A stretch of 64,000 nt of DNA, taken from contig JAPWHL010000007.1 in the NCBI GenBank assembly GCA_027214255.1, positions 114,949 to 178,948 of the forward strand, read 5' to 3'. Position 1 is the stretch's first letter. Each line of letters begins with the position of its first letter. Of the stretch, positions 54,514 through 63,945 are shown one piece after another. The notes under the pieces are model-generated. The model saw only the letters and a list, made by a program, of their open reading frames with translations, did no database searches and was not told the DNA's origin. Source of the stretch: Roseovarius aestuarii (GTDB taxonomy: Bacteria > Pseudomonadota > Alphaproteobacteria > Rhodobacterales > Rhodobacteraceae). Position numbers and translations under genes: made by a program.

Positions 54514-55218
54514 TTGGATGATCAGACGGCCTCTGCCGCCGACTCACGCCGCTCGGGCAATCGCGTCGTAACATTCGGCGTTGCCGCTATCGTGGTCATC
54601 CTCGCGCTGGCTGCTGTCTTGTTATTCCTCAGCCTGCCAGACGCGGGCGCGTTCAACGCACGAGTCGAGCGAATATTTGTCGAGAACGACGCCCTGACAA
54701 GCGAGACGGATATCAAACTGCTCGAAATCCTCGCGCTTTCGGGCACCGCGTTTTCCGAAACATTGGTCAGCTACCGAATGGTGATCTTCGTCTTGTTGGT
54801 CTTTGCTACGGCACTGCTGGTCGCTGCTTTGGTGTTTCTGACGATGTTGATCACACTGAACCGCCGCATGGCGCAGATTGAACGGTCTGGTATTCAGGTC
54901 AGCTCGCTCTTGATCAGCCGGGCCGAAAAATCTGTCTACCTCAACAACATGGGATTCAAACTGACCGACGCGGCCATGGAAACCCTGTCCGTACTCGCCG
55001 AGGCCCGAATGGACGGCGATGTCCTGAGCGGGGCCGAAATCGAAGGTATGATATCCGGGCGCAGCGCGTCAGACTGCGAAGAAGCTGCCGGCGCTACACG
55101 GATCAAACGCCTGCGCGACACTCTGGGCAATCAGATGGTCAGCGAGCTATTGGTCAAAAACATCGCGCGCAAGGGGTACGTGTTGGCGATCGACAAGGAC
55201 GTCATTCGCGTCATCTAA
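54514..55218 (+). CDS. Membrane protein with C-terminal winged-helix-like domain
   Basis: 234 residues. TM1 at 18-40, a periplasmic segment of about 48 residues, TM2 at 90-114, then a cytosolic region. The last 40 residues (ATRIKRLRDTLGNQMVSELL-, then ARKGYVLAIDKDVIRVI) resemble the winged helix of OmpR/ToxR regulators, where RLR and GYxL are conserved. TTG start at 54514 with AAGGAG seven bases upstream. It could be a membrane-bound regulator of ToxR kind but with the DNA-binding part at the C-terminus. Not seen by name. Confidence 0.55.
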   Translation: MDDQTASAADSRRSGNRVVTFGVAAIVVILALAAVLLFLSLPDAGAFNARVERIFVENDALTSETDIKLLEILALSGTAFSETLVSYRMVIFVLLVFATALLVAALVFLTMLITLNRRMAQIERSGIQVSSLLISRAEKSVYLNNMGFKLTDAAMETLSVLAEARMDGDVLSGAEIEGMISGRSASDCEEAAGATRIKRLRDTLGNQMVSELLVKNIARKGYVLAIDKDVIRVI

Positions 55219-55249
55219 CCGACCTCCAAAAAACTTTGGGCCTCCGGCG

Positions 55250-55312
55250 GGGATATTTCGGGCCAGAAGATGCACAAAGTTCTGTATAGTATCTTCTGGC
55301 CCGAAATATCCC
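55250..55312. terminator. Convergent 22-base inverted repeat (copy C of dispersed element)
   Basis: Arms 55250-55271 (GGGATATTTCGGGCCAGAAG and AT) and 55291-55312, perfect over 22 bases with a 19-base loop. Each arm resembles the dispersed 3' element, here in two head-to-head copies. Confidence 0.65.
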
Positions 55313-55383
55313 GGGGGAGCATTGAAAACCCATAGGTTTTCAATGCTGGGGGCTGGCCCCCATTCTCCGTCCTTTGTGCCCCA

Positions 55384-56778
55384 CTAGTTCGTAATCAGTT
55401 CTGGTCCCATCATTGCGTTCGGCAAGAAGGTCGAGATCGCGGGAATGTAGGTGATCATGATCAAAAACACGAACAGCACCATCAAGAAAGGCAGCGCCGC
55501 CTTGACCACGCTCATCATTGGCATGCCTGCGACCCCCGAGGTCACGAATAGATTCAGACCCACCGGCGGGGTAATCATTCCAATTTCCATGTTGACCACC
55601 ATGATGATACCCAAATGGATAGGATCAATGCCCAGTTCGATCGCAATAGGAAAGACCAGCGGCGCTACGATCACCAAAAGCCCCGATGGTTCCATGAACT
55701 GTCCGCCGATCAGCAAGATCACATTGACCACGATCAGGAAAAATACCGGTCCAAAGCCAGCGTTGAGCATGGATGAGGCAACCATCTGGGGAATCTGTTC
55801 CTCGGTCAGCACGTGTTTTAGGATCAGCGCGTTGGCGATAACGAACATCAGCGTCACGGTCAGCTTACCCGCCTCGAACAGCGTGTTGCGCGTATCGGCA
55901 TGAAAGAAGGCCGTGATCACCGCGTGGGGGGCCTGTAATACAGAACGGCGTGGTTGATCCCCTTGAGCGGCCAAAGGCCCCATATCGCGATAGATAAAGC
56001 AGGCCACGAAGAACGCATAGACAGACGCCACCGCCGCCGCTTCGGTCGGGGTAAAGAACGCGCCGGTAACGCCCGGAATGCCGTAGATACCCAGCATGAT
56101 GATCACGATCAGCAGCAACCCCCAGAGGGCATCTCGGAACGACGCCCCGATTTCCCCCCAGCCACGCCATTCGCCAGCGGGCATGTTTTTCACCCGCGCC
56201 ATGACGTAAATGGCAATCATCAGCATTACACCGGCCAACAGCCCCGGAATGACACCCGCCAGAAACATGCGACCGACCGATACCTCGACCGCCGCCGCAT
56301 AAACCACCATCACAATAGACGGCGGAATCAGGATGCCCAGCGTGCCCGCGTTACAGATAACACCGGCGGCAAATTCCTTGGAATAACCTGCCTGTTTCAT
56401 CGCCGCGATCACGATTGTCCCGATGGCGACCACCGTGGCCGGCGACGATCCCGACAGGGCCGCAAACATCATACAGGCGAACACGCCCGCAATTGCCAGA
56501 CCGCCACGCAAATGACCGACGCAGGCAATCGAGAACCGGATGATGCGTTGTGCCACGCCGCCAGTCGACATGAAGCTGGATGCAAGGATAAAGAACGGGA
56601 TTGCCAAAAGCGTATAGTGGCCCTCAAACGCCTGAAACAGCGTCTGGGCAACCGAGGCTAGCGTTGCATCCGAGAACCACAGCAAGAACAGCACGGACGA
56701 CATGCCCAGCGACACCGCGATTGGCACACCGATCAGCATCATGCCGACAACCATCAGGAAAAGAAGCAGGACGGTCAT
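55384..56778 (-). CDS. dctM: TRAP transporter large permease DctM
   Basis: 464 residues, twelve or more membrane helices, with the DctM patterns GVPIAVSLGMSS, YTLLAIPFFILASSFMSTGG, and NMEIGMITPPVGLNLFV near the C-terminus. It uses a Na+ or H+ gradient to bring in the ligand from the binding protein. It overlaps dctQ (ATGA). Substrate unknown. Confidence 0.94.
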   Translation of the reverse strand: MTVLLLFLMVVGMMLIGVPIAVSLGMSSVLFLLWFSDATLASVAQTLFQAFEGHYTLLAIPFFILASSFMSTGGVAQRIIRFSIACVGHLRGGLAIAGVFACMMFAALSGSSPATVVAIGTIVIAAMKQAGYSKEFAAGVICNAGTLGILIPPSIVMVVYAAAVEVSVGRMFLAGVIPGLLAGVMLMIAIYVMARVKNMPAGEWRGWGEIGASFRDALWGLLLIVIIMLGIYGIPGVTGAFFTPTEAAAVASVYAFFVACFIYRDMGPLAAQGDQPRRSVLQAPHAVITAFFHADTRNTLFEAGKLTVTLMFVIANALILKHVLTEEQIPQMVASSMLNAGFGPVFFLIVVNVILLIGGQFMEPSGLLVIVAPLVFPIAIELGIDPIHLGIIMVVNMEIGMITPPVGLNLFVTSGVAGMPMMSVVKAALPFLMVLFVFLIMITYIPAISTFLPNAMMGPELITN

Positions 56779-57449
56779 TGGGCAATCTCCCCGCGCGCGG
56801 CGCGCATTTCATCAATGTCGTCTTCGACCTCGTGACTGGCAACGATGCGGTCCGTCTTGCCAGTCCAGATCAGCACAGCTGCCTGACAAAAACGAAACAG
56901 CAACAAAGCCATGGACAATGGCATGACCAGATAAGGAATCATCCGAGGCATTTTGTTATAGCTTTCGCCTTCGTTAAAGGCGTCTGCCATCCAGTTCAAA
57001 AAAGCGGGATGGGGGACATCATTCACCTCGTACCACCCCTTGGCAAGGAACTTGTCCTCAAAGCCCAGCGGGAACCACCGGCCCGTCGTCCCTGGCAGGT
57101 TGGCAAAATTGGCCCAATAGTCCCACGCCCCTTTCAGCAACAAAAAAGCAAACGCGATACAGATCGCCACAGCGATCAGGCCCAGAACACGTCGCGTACT
57201 GGCCGACACCGCGTGCAGCACAACGTCTACACCCAGATGCGCGCCTTTTTTAACCGCATAGGATGCCCCCAGCAGTACCAGCCAGCCAAACAGGAACACT
57301 GTTGCCTCAAGCCCCCATAGGATGCTGGAATTGAAGCCTTTGCGTGCGACCACATTGGCGAAGGTCAGCAAGGTCATGATTCCTAAAAGAAGCGCGATCA
57401 GGTTTTCCTCGATCACGTCAGTTAGGTGTCTGCCAGTTTTCGGATTCAT
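56775..57449 (-). CDS. dctQ: TRAP transporter small permease DctQ
   Basis: 224 residues with four hydrophobic segments (about 15-35, 43-63, 87-107, 176-196) and the typical ILWGLEATVFLFGWLVLLGAS region. It is larger than the usual 160-180 residues because of a loop of about 60 residues between the third and fourth helices (residues 115-175), which contains many aromatic residues. The ATG at 57449 was chosen from the family start and a G-rich site upstream. A strong hairpin lies before it. Confidence 0.9.
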   Translation of the reverse strand: MNPKTGRHLTDVIEENLIALLLGIMTLLTFANVVARKGFNSSILWGLEATVFLFGWLVLLGASYAVKKGAHLGVDVVLHAVSASTRRVLGLIAVAICIAFAFLLLKGAWDYWANFANLPGTTGRWFPLGFEDKFLAKGWYEVNDVPHPAFLNWMADAFNEGESYNKMPRMIPYLVMPLSMALLLFRFCQAAVLIWTGKTDRIVASHEVEDDIDEMRAARGEIAQ

Positions 57450-57486
57450 AGCTGTTCCCCCGCATAAAGTGCCAGTGATTGGCAGA

Positions 57487-57519
57487 CTCCGGGGCCTGCG
57501 TTTGCCGCAAGCCCCGGAG
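57487..57519 (-). promoter_or_regulatory. Intercistronic hairpin between dctP and dctQ
   Basis: CTCCGGGGC (57487-57495) and GCCCCGGAG (57511-57519) with inner TGCG/CGCA; nested stem in the dctPQM mRNA. It may protect the 3' end of the dctP message, which must be made in excess over the permeases. Confidence 0.65.
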
Positions 57520-57555
57520 ATGATCATCGCTTTTTAGATACGATCAGGGCGCGGC

Positions 57556-58557
57556 CTAATGCTTGGCATTGATTGCCTGCGCAGCGTCGATGTTTTCTTG
57601 TCCGACATCTTCTGCGAACTTCTCCCAGACGGGTTTCATCGCATCGACCCATTTCTGGCGCTGTTCGTCTGTCAGCTCGCGGATAAGGCCGTTTGCGTCG
57701 ATGATCGACTGTTTGGCGGCTTGGTTCACGGCGGCGGATTCGGCGTTCCGTTGTTCTGTCACTTCTGCCAGAATTGTCAGGAACTGGTCGCGTACGTCCG
57801 GCTCAAGGCTGTCCAGCCACTCGACACTGGTCACAACGAGATAGTCGATGATGCCATGGTTGGTTTCTGTGGTGCCGTCCTGCACCTCAAAGAACTTCTT
57901 GCCATAGATATTGGACCACGTGTTTTCCTGACCATCCACGACCTTCTGTTGCAGCGCGCCGTAGACCTCGGAAAAGGCCATCTTTTGCGGAATGCCGCCA
58001 ATCGCCTCCATCTGGGCAACCAACACATCCGAGCTTTGAACGCGGAAACGCAGACCGTTGGCGTCCGAAGGTTCCACCAGCGGCACGTTGGCTGACATCT
58101 GCTTCATGCCATTGTGCCAGAATGCCAGCCCCTGCAGGCCACGGCGTTGCATCGAATCTTTCATTGCCTGACCGGATTCCGATGCTTGGAACTCATCCAC
58201 CGCGTTAATGTTTTTGAACATGAAAGGCAGGTCGAACAGGCGGTATTTCTTGGTAAACGCTTCAAATTTCGACAGCGAAGGTGCGGCCAGCTGCGCGTCA
58301 CCCTGTAACAGAGCCTCAAGGACTTTATTGTCGTCATAAAGTGTCGAGTTGGGGAACACTTCCATGCACGCTTTGCCGTCCATTTCTTCGTTCACGCGCT
58401 TTTCCAGCAGCGAGGCGGCGATGCCCTTGGGGTGTTTGTCAGTGTTCGTGACGTGGCTGAACTTGATCACGATCTCGCCGTCATCGCAGGCAGCGTGTGC
58501 CGTGGTCGCCGTGGCGATGGTCAGAGCCGCGACAGCGGCAGCAGTAGTGAACTTCAT
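57556..58557 (-). CDS. dctP: TRAP transporter substrate-binding protein DctP
   Basis: 333 residues. Signal peptide 1-22 (cleavage AHA-AC). Mature protein has IVIKFSHVTNTDKHPKG, NSTLYDDNKVLEAL (39 residues before LFDLPFMF), LPFMFKN, and the conserved Arg/Asn region GLRFRVQSSDVLVAQMEAIGG. It catches a carboxylate-type ligand in the periplasm. The ligand cannot be told from sequence. First gene of dctPQM, 30 bases from the hairpin. Confidence 0.94.
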   Translation of the reverse strand: MKFTTAAAVAALTIATATTAHAACDDGEIVIKFSHVTNTDKHPKGIAASLLEKRVNEEMDGKACMEVFPNSTLYDDNKVLEALLQGDAQLAAPSLSKFEAFTKKYRLFDLPFMFKNINAVDEFQASESGQAMKDSMQRRGLQGLAFWHNGMKQMSANVPLVEPSDANGLRFRVQSSDVLVAQMEAIGGIPQKMAFSEVYGALQQKVVDGQENTWSNIYGKKFFEVQDGTTETNHGIIDYLVVTSVEWLDSLEPDVRDQFLTILAEVTEQRNAESAAVNQAAKQSIIDANGLIRELTDEQRQKWVDAMKPVWEKFAEDVGQENIDAAQAINAKH

Positions 58558-58609
58558 AGTGTTTCCTCCCAGAGTGTAATCGGTATTGAGCGTGATTGAT
58601 TCCGCCCAC

Positions 58610-58627
58610 GGTATTCAATTGCATACC
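58610..58627. promoter_or_regulatory. Candidate operator upstream of dctP
   Basis: GGTAT-N8-ATACC at 58610-58627 inside the 232-base region before dctP. GntR-type regulators of TRAP operons often bind such sites. Weak evidence. Confidence 0.3.
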
Positions 58628-58789
58628 AAACACGCACTGAACGCACGGATCAAGTAAATGCAACGTATTTTCGCGTTTTGAGCAAATTCGTCGCATGCTC
58701 AGCGATGTCAAATGCGCCATTTCTGGTGGTAGCGACGCGTGTGCAAGTCAAAGCTAACACCACGAAAGTGATTCTGTCACGGCTATGGT

Positions 58790-59473
58790 TCAGACATTCA
58801 TTGCCCGCCCGCGAAAAGCACGGCTTGTCAAAATCAGATCCCCCAAACCTTGCATACGATCGCGCGCGGCGTCGAAATCCGCCTGTGACAGTCCCGTACC
58901 AACCAGCAGGTGACGCGCAGCGAAATCCACTTCGTCCACTCCGCGTGCACCGGGCATGGGGTCTGTCTGAAAACTGGCACGTAGCCAGATTCCGTCCATC
59001 ACCGTTCGCAATTGAAACGCAATGCGCGCGGCGTGATCCGGTGGCACAAGATGGCGCAGCGCACTTAGCAGGTTGCTGCGCATTCTGGCATGAACCACGG
59101 CCTGAATCCGCTGGCTTTGCTGGTTATGGGGCACGTCCGAACACAGGCTGATCCACGCATGGCAGATTTCCTGTTGGAACACAGGTTCGGCGAAATTGCC
59201 GACAATGATCGCATAAAGCCGCTCAAGCGGGGTTTCGGCGTGGTGCAACAGCTCCACCACGCAGTCGCGCAGAACAGTATTGGCCTGCCGCTGAACACCT
59301 TCAAACAGCGCTCCCTTGTCATGGAAATGATGCAAAACGACGCCCTTTGAGACACCGGCGATTTTTGCCACCCGGTCCAAAGTGGTGCCCCGGATACCGT
59401 ATTTGACCAACGCATCAAACGCAGCTTGTGACAGCTCGGCCCGGCGGATGTCTGAGATGGATTTTCGCGCCAT
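58790..59473 (-). CDS. betI: TetR family regulator BetI
   Basis: 227 residues with a TetR helix-turn-helix (GIRGTTLDRVAKIAGVSKGVVLHHFHDKGALFEGV) and the C-terminal features of BetI, the choline-sensing repressor: the family pattern RQANTVLRD and LRTVMDGIWLRASF. The ATG at 59473 has an AGGGC site. It is divergent from betA with 130 bases between, where a TetR-like site (59552-59568) lies. This context makes BetI the likely identity. Confidence 0.87.
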   Translation of the reverse strand: MARKSISDIRRAELSQAAFDALVKYGIRGTTLDRVAKIAGVSKGVVLHHFHDKGALFEGVQRQANTVLRDCVVELLHHAETPLERLYAIIVGNFAEPVFQQEICHAWISLCSDVPHNQQSQRIQAVVHARMRSNLLSALRHLVPPDHAARIAFQLRTVMDGIWLRASFQTDPMPGARGVDEVDFAARHLLVGTGLSQADFDAARDRMQGLGDLILTSRAFRGRAMNV

Positions 59474-59551
59474 GAAATGTGCCCTGCTTGCCTTGATGCG
59501 CAGCTTAACTTGGCGCGCCGGGGGCCACAATATATACCTATAGACTTAAAA

Positions 59552-59568
59552 ACTGACCGTTGGTAAGT
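59552..59568. promoter_or_regulatory. Candidate BetI operator between betI and betA
   Basis: ACTGACC-GTT-GGTAAGT: seven-base arms with one mismatch. It is centred in the divergent region, 36 bases before betA. Confidence 0.45.
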
Positions 59569-59603
59569 ATTGCGGTACATCATTCAGAAAACAGGGTGCC
59601 ATC

Positions 59604-61286
59604 ATGCAAGCCGACTACATCATTATCGGGTCCGGATCAGCCGGATCGGCCATGGCGTACCGCCTGTCCGAGGATGGCAAACATCGGGTTCTGGTGCTGG
59701 AATACGGCGGCACCGATGCTGGCCCCTTCATACAAATGCCCGCCGCCCTGAGTTATCCGATGAACATGAAACGGTATGACTGGGGATATACATCCCGGCC
59801 CGAACCGCATTTGAACAACCGCCGTTTGGCCGCGCCGCGCGGCAAGGTGGTGGGCGGGTCGTCCTCGATCAACGGGATGGTCTATGTGCGCGGCCATGCC
59901 TGCGACTTTGATCACTGGGAAGACAGCGGTGCGACCGGGTGGGGATTTCGCAACGTGCTGCCCTACTACAAACGTATGGAGAATTGGACCGACGGCGGTC
60001 ACGGTGGAGATCCGGCATGGCGTGGCACTGACGGCCCGCTGCATGTCACGCGCGGGCCACGCACCAATCCGTTGTTTCAGGCTTTTGTGACGGCCGGGCA
60101 ACAGGCCGGTTTTGAGCTGACCGACGATTACAACGGCGCCAAGCAAGAGGGCTTTGGCGCGATGGAACAAACCATTTACAAGGGCCGCCGATGGTCCGCC
60201 GCCAATGCCTATCTAAAGCCAGCCTTGAAACGGCCCAACTGCGAGATGTTGCGGTGTTTCGTGCGCCGCGTCATCCTCAAAGACGGGCGCGCCACAGGGG
60301 TCGAGATCGACCGGGGTGGCAACATCGAAATCGTGCACGCCAGCCGCGAGGTAATTGTCGCCGCGTCTGCGTTCAATTCCCCCAAGATACTGATGCTGTC
60401 AGGGATAGGACCTGCCGCGCATCTGGCGGAGCATGGAATTGACGTGATCGCGGATCGACCCGGCGTAGGCGGCAATCTTCAAGATCATCTGGAGCTCTAC
60501 ATTCAACAGGCCTGCACCCAACCCATCACCCTTTACAAACACTGGAACCTGTTTTCCAAAGGACTAATCGGGGCGCAATGGCTGTTCGCAAAATCCGGTC
60601 TTGGGGCGTCCAACCAGTTTGAAAGCGCCGCATTCCTGCGCTCGCGCCCTGGCATCAAATACCCGGACATCCAATACCATTTTCTACCCATGGCCGTGCG
60701 TTACGACGGTCAGGCCGCCGCCGAAGGGCACGGATTTCAAGCCCATGTCGGGCCAATGCGGTCAAAATCGAGGGGACGGGTCAGTCTGACCTCAAGCGAT
60801 CCATCAGTAGCGCCAGACATCGCGTTCAACTACATGTCCCATGACAGCGATTGGGACGAATTCCGTCACTGCATCCGCCTGACCCGTCAGATATTCGGGC
60901 AAGCTGCCTTTGATCCGTATCGAGGCAAAGAAATCCAGCCCGGTGCAGATGTCCAAAGCGACGCCGATCTGGATGCGTTCATCGCCGAACACGCCGAAAG
61001 CGCCTTTCACCCTTGTGGCACTTGCAAGATGGGCGCGGCAGATGATCCCAATGCCGTCGTCGATCCGGAATGCCGCGTGATCGGTGTCGCTGGATTGCGC
61101 GTGGCCGACAGCTCGATCTTTCCGCGCATTACCAATGGCAACCTGAACGGTCCCAGCATCATGACCGGCGAAAAGGCAGCGGACCATATTCTGGGGCGCA
61201 CGGCCCTGCCCGCCTCGAACCAGCAGCCGTGGATGCACCCCGACTGGCAAGGAACCAACAAAGCGGCGCGCTCTGTTCCGGCCTAA
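59604..61286 (+). CDS. betA: Choline dehydrogenase
   Basis: A membrane-associated GMC flavoprotein of 560 residues that oxidises choline to betaine aldehyde, and further to glycine betaine. FAD motif [25 protein letters not shown] at the N-terminus, GMC signature in [17 protein letters not shown], and the catalytic [10 protein letters not shown] with His and [16 protein letters not shown] near the end. Normal length. No betB is present in the window. Confidence 0.95.
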   Translation: MQADYIIIGSGSAGSAMAYRLSEDGKHRVLVLEYGGTDAGPFIQMPAALSYPMNMKRYDWGYTSRPEPHLNNRRLAAPRGKVVGGSSSINGMVYVRGHACDFDHWEDSGATGWGFRNVLPYYKRMENWTDGGHGGDPAWRGTDGPLHVTRGPRTNPLFQAFVTAGQQAGFELTDDYNGAKQEGFGAMEQTIYKGRRWSAANAYLKPALKRPNCEMLRCFVRRVILKDGRATGVEIDRGGNIEIVHASREVIVAASAFNSPKILMLSGIGPAAHLAEHGIDVIADRPGVGGNLQDHLELYIQQACTQPITLYKHWNLFSKGLIGAQWLFAKSGLGASNQFESAAFLRSRPGIKYPDIQYHFLPMAVRYDGQAAAEGHGFQAHVGPMRSKSRGRVSLTSSDPSVAPDIAFNYMSHDSDWDEFRHCIRLTRQIFGQAAFDPYRGKEIQPGADVQSDADLDAFIAEHAESAFHPCGTCKMGAADDPNAVVDPECRVIGVAGLRVADSSIFPRITNGNLNGPSIMTGEKAADHILGRTALPASNQQPWMHPDWQGTNKAARSVPA

Positions 61287-61293
61287 GCGTATC

Positions 61294-61316
61294 GGCGCGG
61301 CATTGTTTGCCGCGCC
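61294..61316. terminator. Convergent hairpin between betA and the helicase gene
   Basis: Nine-base arms GGCGCGGCA (61294-61302) and TGCCGCGCC (61308-61316) with a five-base loop in the 43-base gap. Confidence 0.7.
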
Positions 61317-61329
61317 CGACACACATGTT

Positions 61330-63546
61330 TTAGGGCTTGTTGCGGCGCGGCGGTGCCGTTCCGCCCGGTTTGACCGCTGCTGCGGCGGCGCGGGCGCGGT
61401 TCTTCTTGCTGGAAGGTTTACCGACAGGTGTTCCGCCCGCTGGCTTGCCGCTAGGTTTCCCGCCGGGTTTGCCTCCCGGTTTTCCGCCCGGCTTCCCACC
61501 GGGTTTACCAAACGCAGGTTTGCCACCCGGTTTGCCCGTAGGTTTGCCGCCTGACTTGTTGAACGCTGGCTTACCGCCCGTGGGTTTTGGCCCCTTGCCA
61601 TAGGGCTTGGAACCGGATGCGCGTTTCGGTTCGGCCGGGCTGACGGCCCCATCGCGTGTAGGGTCCACACGCTCGGGCTTGGCACGGGGTTTATGCGGCT
61701 TGGTCGAGGCGTCCTGCCAACGCTCCACCTTCTTGTCACCCTGATACGGCTTGCGCGGCTTGGGCGCTTCGCTGTCATAGGAGCGATCCGGATTGTAACG
61801 CGGTTTGGGCGCTTCGACAGGTTGAGGCGCCGCAGCAGTGTCAGCCGCAGGCGCATAGCGTGCCTTGTCGGCCGCCGATTGAGGCGCGGCGTCGAAACTG
61901 CGGCTCGGTTTTGCCCCCTTGCGCGGCGGCTTACCGTCTTTGCGCGGACCGGGGCCGGAGCGTCCGGCGATAGCAGGCGGCGTGTCCAGACGTGTCAACG
62001 CGCCGTCCTCGACCTGCAAACCCGCGCCCAGTGATTTCACAAATCCATCAACTGCGGATTGGCGCACTTCGATATAGCTGGCATTGCCTTGGATACGGAT
62101 GGCCCCCACATCGTCGCGGGTGATGCCCCCGGCCTTGCAAATCATCGGCAACAGGCGGCGCGGCTCGGCACCGGCCCCATGCCCACCGGGCAGAGAGAAC
62201 CACGTGCTGGGCCCGAACGGCTCGCGTGGGCCCGGCTTTTCTTCGGGTTCGGACAGTTCTTCAGGCGCCGAATGACGATTGCGCAGCTGACGCAGATAAG
62301 CGGCCGCGATCTGCTCGGCACTGAACCGCTCCAACAGCGTCGCAACACCAACGGCCTCGGCCTCGCTGACCGGCGTTTGCCAGTCAGGATCATCCAGCAT
62401 GCGCGCCTCATCTTGCGCCATCACCTCTTCTGCTGAAGGCGCCGGGCCCCAAGTTGCCGACAATTTGGCCCAGCCCAGCAAACGTTGCGCCTTTTTGCGT
62501 GCGACAGGCGGCACAATCAACGCGCTGACACCCTTGCGACCAGCGCGCCCCGTCCGGCCCGACCGGTGCAGCAAAGTTTCGTGGTTGCTGGGCAGTTCGG
62601 CGTGCACCACCAAATCCAGATTCGGCAGGTCGATCCCGCGCGCAGCTACATCCGTGGCCACACAAACACGCGCGCGCCCATCGCGCATGGCCTGCAAGGC
62701 ATGGGTACGTTCCGACTGCGACAGTTCACCCGACAGGGCTACAACAGAAAATCCGCGATTGGACAAGCGCGTCGTCAGGCGCCCAACCATGGCGCGTGTG
62801 TTACAAAACACGATGGCATTCGGTGCCTCGAAGTAACGCAACACGTTAATAATTGCATTATCGCTGTCGCGCGCGGCAACCGACATGGCACGATACTCAA
62901 TATCTGCGTGTTGGCTTTCTTCGGCCTTGGTGGCAACGCGCACGGCATCGTTCTGGAAATTCTTGGCCAGTTTGGCAATGGCCGCAGGCACTGTTGCCGA
63001 AAACAGCAACGTCTGTCGCGTTTCCGGTGCCGAACCCAGAATAAACTCCAGATCTTCGCGAAAGCCCAGATCCAGCATTTCATCCGCCTCGTCCAGAACA
63101 ACCGCGCGCAACGCAGTCATATCCATCGAGCCGCGCATGATGTGATCGCGCAAACGCCCCGGCGTGGCCACAACGATATGCGCACCACGGCCCAATGCTC
63201 GCCGTTCATCGCGCATGTCCATACCGCCAACGCAAGACGCCAATACTGCGCCCGCCCCGGCATAGACCCATTCCAGTTCTCGGCGCACCTGCAAGGCCAA
63301 TTCGCGCGTCGGCGCAATCACCAATGCCAGTGGCGCGCTGGCGGGGCTGAAAACCTCATCATCCCCCAACAACGTCGGCGCAATCGCCAGACCAAAGCCC
63401 AGAGTTTTGCCCGATCCGGTTTGGGCCGACACCAGCAAGTCGCGCCCTGTTAGATCTGGGTCGCTTACAGCCTCCTGAACGGGGGTAAGGGTATCATAGC
63501 CACGCTGGGCCAGTGCATCTGCGATAACTTTTTTCAAGGCGGACAT
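61330..63546 (-). CDS. DEAD-box RNA helicase with DbpA-like domain and Gly/Lys/Pro repeat tail
   Basis: 738 residues of the DeaD/CsdA group. Core: AQTGSGKT (41-48), LDEADEMLDLG, SAT, and HRSGRTGRAGRKG. A DbpA-type RNA-binding domain follows the core. The last 230 residues are low complexity, first with Lys/Pro/Arg/Asp and then GKP-rich repeats (PGGKPGGKPGGKPGGKPSGKP) up to the end. It acts in ribosome assembly or cold-shock RNA remodelling. The start at 63546 has no clear ribosome site. Tail length is likely variable between strains. Confidence 0.9.
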   Translation of the reverse strand: MSALKKVIADALAQRGYDTLTPVQEAVSDPDLTGRDLLVSAQTGSGKTLGFGLAIAPTLLGDDEVFSPASAPLALVIAPTRELALQVRRELEWVYAGAGAVLASCVGGMDMRDERRALGRGAHIVVATPGRLRDHIMRGSMDMTALRAVVLDEADEMLDLGFREDLEFILGSAPETRQTLLFSATVPAAIAKLAKNFQNDAVRVATKAEESQHADIEYRAMSVAARDSDNAIINVLRYFEAPNAIVFCNTRAMVGRLTTRLSNRGFSVVALSGELSQSERTHALQAMRDGRARVCVATDVAARGIDLPNLDLVVHAELPSNHETLLHRSGRTGRAGRKGVSALIVPPVARKKAQRLLGWAKLSATWGPAPSAEEVMAQDEARMLDDPDWQTPVSEAEAVGVATLLERFSAEQIAAAYLRQLRNRHSAPEELSEPEEKPGPREPFGPSTWFSLPGGHGAGAEPRRLLPMICKAGGITRDDVGAIRIQGNASYIEVRQSAVDGFVKSLGAGLQVEDGALTRLDTPPAIAGRSGPGPRKDGKPPRKGAKPSRSFDAAPQSAADKARYAPAADTAAAPQPVEAPKPRYNPDRSYDSEAPKPRKPYQGDKKVERWQDASTKPHKPRAKPERVDPTRDGAVSPAEPKRASGSKPYGKGPKPTGGKPAFNKSGGKPTGKPGGKPAFGKPGGKPGGKPGGKPGGKPSGKPAGGTPVGKPSSKKNRARAAAAAVKPGGTAPPRRNKP
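61400..61600 (-). repeat. Short tandem repeat coding GGKP units in the helicase tail
   Basis: Repeats of roughly 12 bases coding Gly-Gly-Lys-Pro, with imperfect copies over 150-200 bases. Prone to slippage. Confidence 0.7.
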
Positions 63547-63945
63547 TTTCTGTTGTTTGGAAATTCAAGGAGGCCGCACCGTTTCGCGCGACTCTGTGGC
63601 AAGTCGCACCGTCTATACTGTCTTGAGCGGGATGTATAGCTCTGCAATGCCGCAGCGCAGCACGCCACGCCATCTTCCCCTGCTCAACACGATTGATTCT
63701 GCCAGCCAGCCTGAAATTTATCAATTCTGTGTCTTTCGTCCTCTTCGAAGGTCGATAACTGAATTCACACTTGTCGACAATTATGGCGCTTTCCGTCTAG
63801 AGCATACCCAAAGCGCCACTTTTGTGACAGAATACGTCAAGAACACTGGACGGGTGGCTCCATTTCGCTATCTTGGCATTCTTGCCACAATATGGAGTGT
63901 TTGTTGATAGCACTCCCCAAAATACGATCCATGGGAGGACATTAG
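63547..63945. other. A/T-richer region between the helicase and the last gene
   Basis: 399 bases upstream of divergent genes. It has a lower GC content than its surroundings, a TTGTCGACAA palindrome (63771-63780) and a promoter candidate at the right. No gene is supportable. Confidence 0.6.
63882..63910 (+). promoter_or_regulatory. Candidate promoter for the gene at the right edge
   Basis: TTGCCA (63882-63887), 17 bases, TGATAG (63905-63910), 36 bases before the ATG. Confidence 0.35.

Noticed and set aside
62485..63453. A 322-residue frame antisense to the helicase core.
   Set aside because: Same explanation; composition Arg/His/Gln-rich, with no ribosome site.
63871..63895. TTGGCATTCTTGCC as a sigma54 promoter.
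   Set aside because: The GG and GC pairs are seven bases apart rather than the ten needed for a -24/-12 promoter.
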